Assembly (NCBI RefSeq): GCF_051195255.1
Contig: NZ_JBNJLK010000005.1
Coordinates: 62,001-126,000 of the forward strand
Length of the DNA stretch: 64,000 bases
Source of the DNA: Falsirhodobacter sp051195255
Lineage (GTDB): Bacteria > Pseudomonadota > Alphaproteobacteria > Rhodobacterales > Rhodobacteraceae
Direction: 5' to 3'
The translations under genes were made by a program, and so were the position numbers. Shown one piece after another: positions 63,575 through 64,000 of the stretch (its first letter is position 1; each line of letters opens with the position of its first letter). The notes under the pieces are model-generated. The model worked only from the letters and a program-made list of their open reading frames with translations, did not search any database and had not been told where the DNA came from.

Positions 63575-63964
63575 ATGTTCGCGGTCCTCAAGACGGGCGG
63601 CAAGCAGTACACCGTCCGCGCAGGCGACATCCTGCGCGTCGAGAAGCTTGCAGCCGAAGCTGGTGAAAAGATCCAGTTCAACGACATTCTCATGGTCGGT
63701 GGCGACGAACCCACGATTGGCGTGCCCTTCGTGGCCGGCGCCGCCGTGCAGGCCGAAGTCATCGCCCAGATCAAGGGCGAGAAGGTCATCCACTACGTCA
63801 AGCGTCGCCGGAAGCACTCCTCGCAGCGCACGAAAGGCCACCGCCAGCACCTGACGCTGCTCCGCGTGACCGACGTGCTGGCTTCGGGCGCCGATGCAAC
63901 GGACGTGAAGGCAGCGACCGGCACCGCCGACGCCCGCCGCACGGCCCACGAGACGAAGGAGTAA
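63575..63964 (+). CDS. rplU: 50S ribosomal protein L21
   Basis: 129-residue L21 with MFAVLKTGGKQYTVRAGDIL, VIHYVKRRRKHSSQRTKGHRQ and an extra C-terminal tail of about 25 residues rich in Ala/Thr compared with the roughly 103-residue E. coli protein. Preceded by AAGGAAAG. Operon with rpmA, the usual L21-L27 pair. Confidence 0.98.
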   Translation: MFAVLKTGGKQYTVRAGDILRVEKLAAEAGEKIQFNDILMVGGDEPTIGVPFVAGAAVQAEVIAQIKGEKVIHYVKRRRKHSSQRTKGHRQHLTLLRVTDVLASGADATDVKAATGTADARRTAHETKE

Positions 63965-63970
63965 TCCCTC

Positions 63971-64000
63971 ATGGCACACAAGAAAGCAGGCGGTTCATCC
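63971..64000 (+). CDS. rpmA: 50S ribosomal protein L27 (partial)
   Basis: The window ends after ten codons, MAHKKAGGSS, the highly conserved L27 N-terminus. It lies 6 nt after rplU. Only the 5' end is present. Confidence 0.93.
   Translation, partial: MAHKKAGGSS

Overview
This window looks like chromosomal DNA of a high-GC alphaproteobacterium of the Rhodobacterales (Rhodobacteraceae sensu lato). The evidence is a complete Rhodobacter capsulatus-type gene transfer agent (GTA) cluster beside acpP/fabF/mltG, proton-translocating transhydrogenase pntAB, a biliverdin bacteriophytochrome with its own heme oxygenase, and recurrent GATATA/TATAGC-type -10 elements. I saw no rRNA or tRNA gene and no CRISPR array.

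Layout. 0.2-2.0 kb: nitrogen control (glnB-glnA). 2.1-9.8 kb: fatty-acid synthesis (fabD, fabG, acpP, fabF) and mltG, interrupted by a minus-strand bphO-bphP light-sensing pair. 9.9-23.6 kb: an apparently intact GTA structural cluster from small terminase to tail-tip protein, with a promoter-terminator leader and a strong hairpin after the capsid gene. 23.6-26.7 kb: orphan fliG, purB and a broken YceI gene. 26.9-29.3 kb: rpsF-rpsR-rplI and a YihY/BrkB membrane protein. 29.4-33.5 kb: class Ib ribonucleotide reductase operon nrdHIEF on the minus strand, with a structured leader and two perfect DnaA boxes. 33.7-41.9 kb: ndk, a VOC dioxygenase-like gene, pntAB, a 28-residue membrane peptide, nadE and a CYTH-CHAD protein. 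41.9-45.9 kb: a truncated LysR, an aldo-keto reductase, a DJ-1/PfpI protein divergent from a LysR regulator, and an EamA transporter.

45.9-56.8 kb reads as an accessory region. It holds a decayed helicase/GIY-YIG nuclease pair, a frameshifted dapA-like gene, an unknown gene, a four-gene operon (two zinc alcohol dehydrogenases, an SRPBCC protein and a small membrane protein) divergent from a PAS-receiver-LuxR regulator, and rhodanese/ChrB debris. Core genes resume at 56.8 kb: an NDUFS4-like subunit, uvrB, an HDAC-family deacetylase, tpiA, Fe-S assembly genes, dtd, a PfkB sugar kinase, rplU and the start of rpmA.

Candidate undescribed elements are: (1) the structured nrdH leader with promoter and DnaA box; (2) the promoter plus immediate terminator ahead of the GTA, with the post-capsid hairpin; (3) the fliG start codon buried in a 12-bp perfect hairpin below a CtrA-like site; (4) the 28-residue membrane peptide after pntB; and (5) the accessory dehydrogenase/SRPBCC operon with its PAS-LuxR regulator. 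All are inferences from sequence alone.
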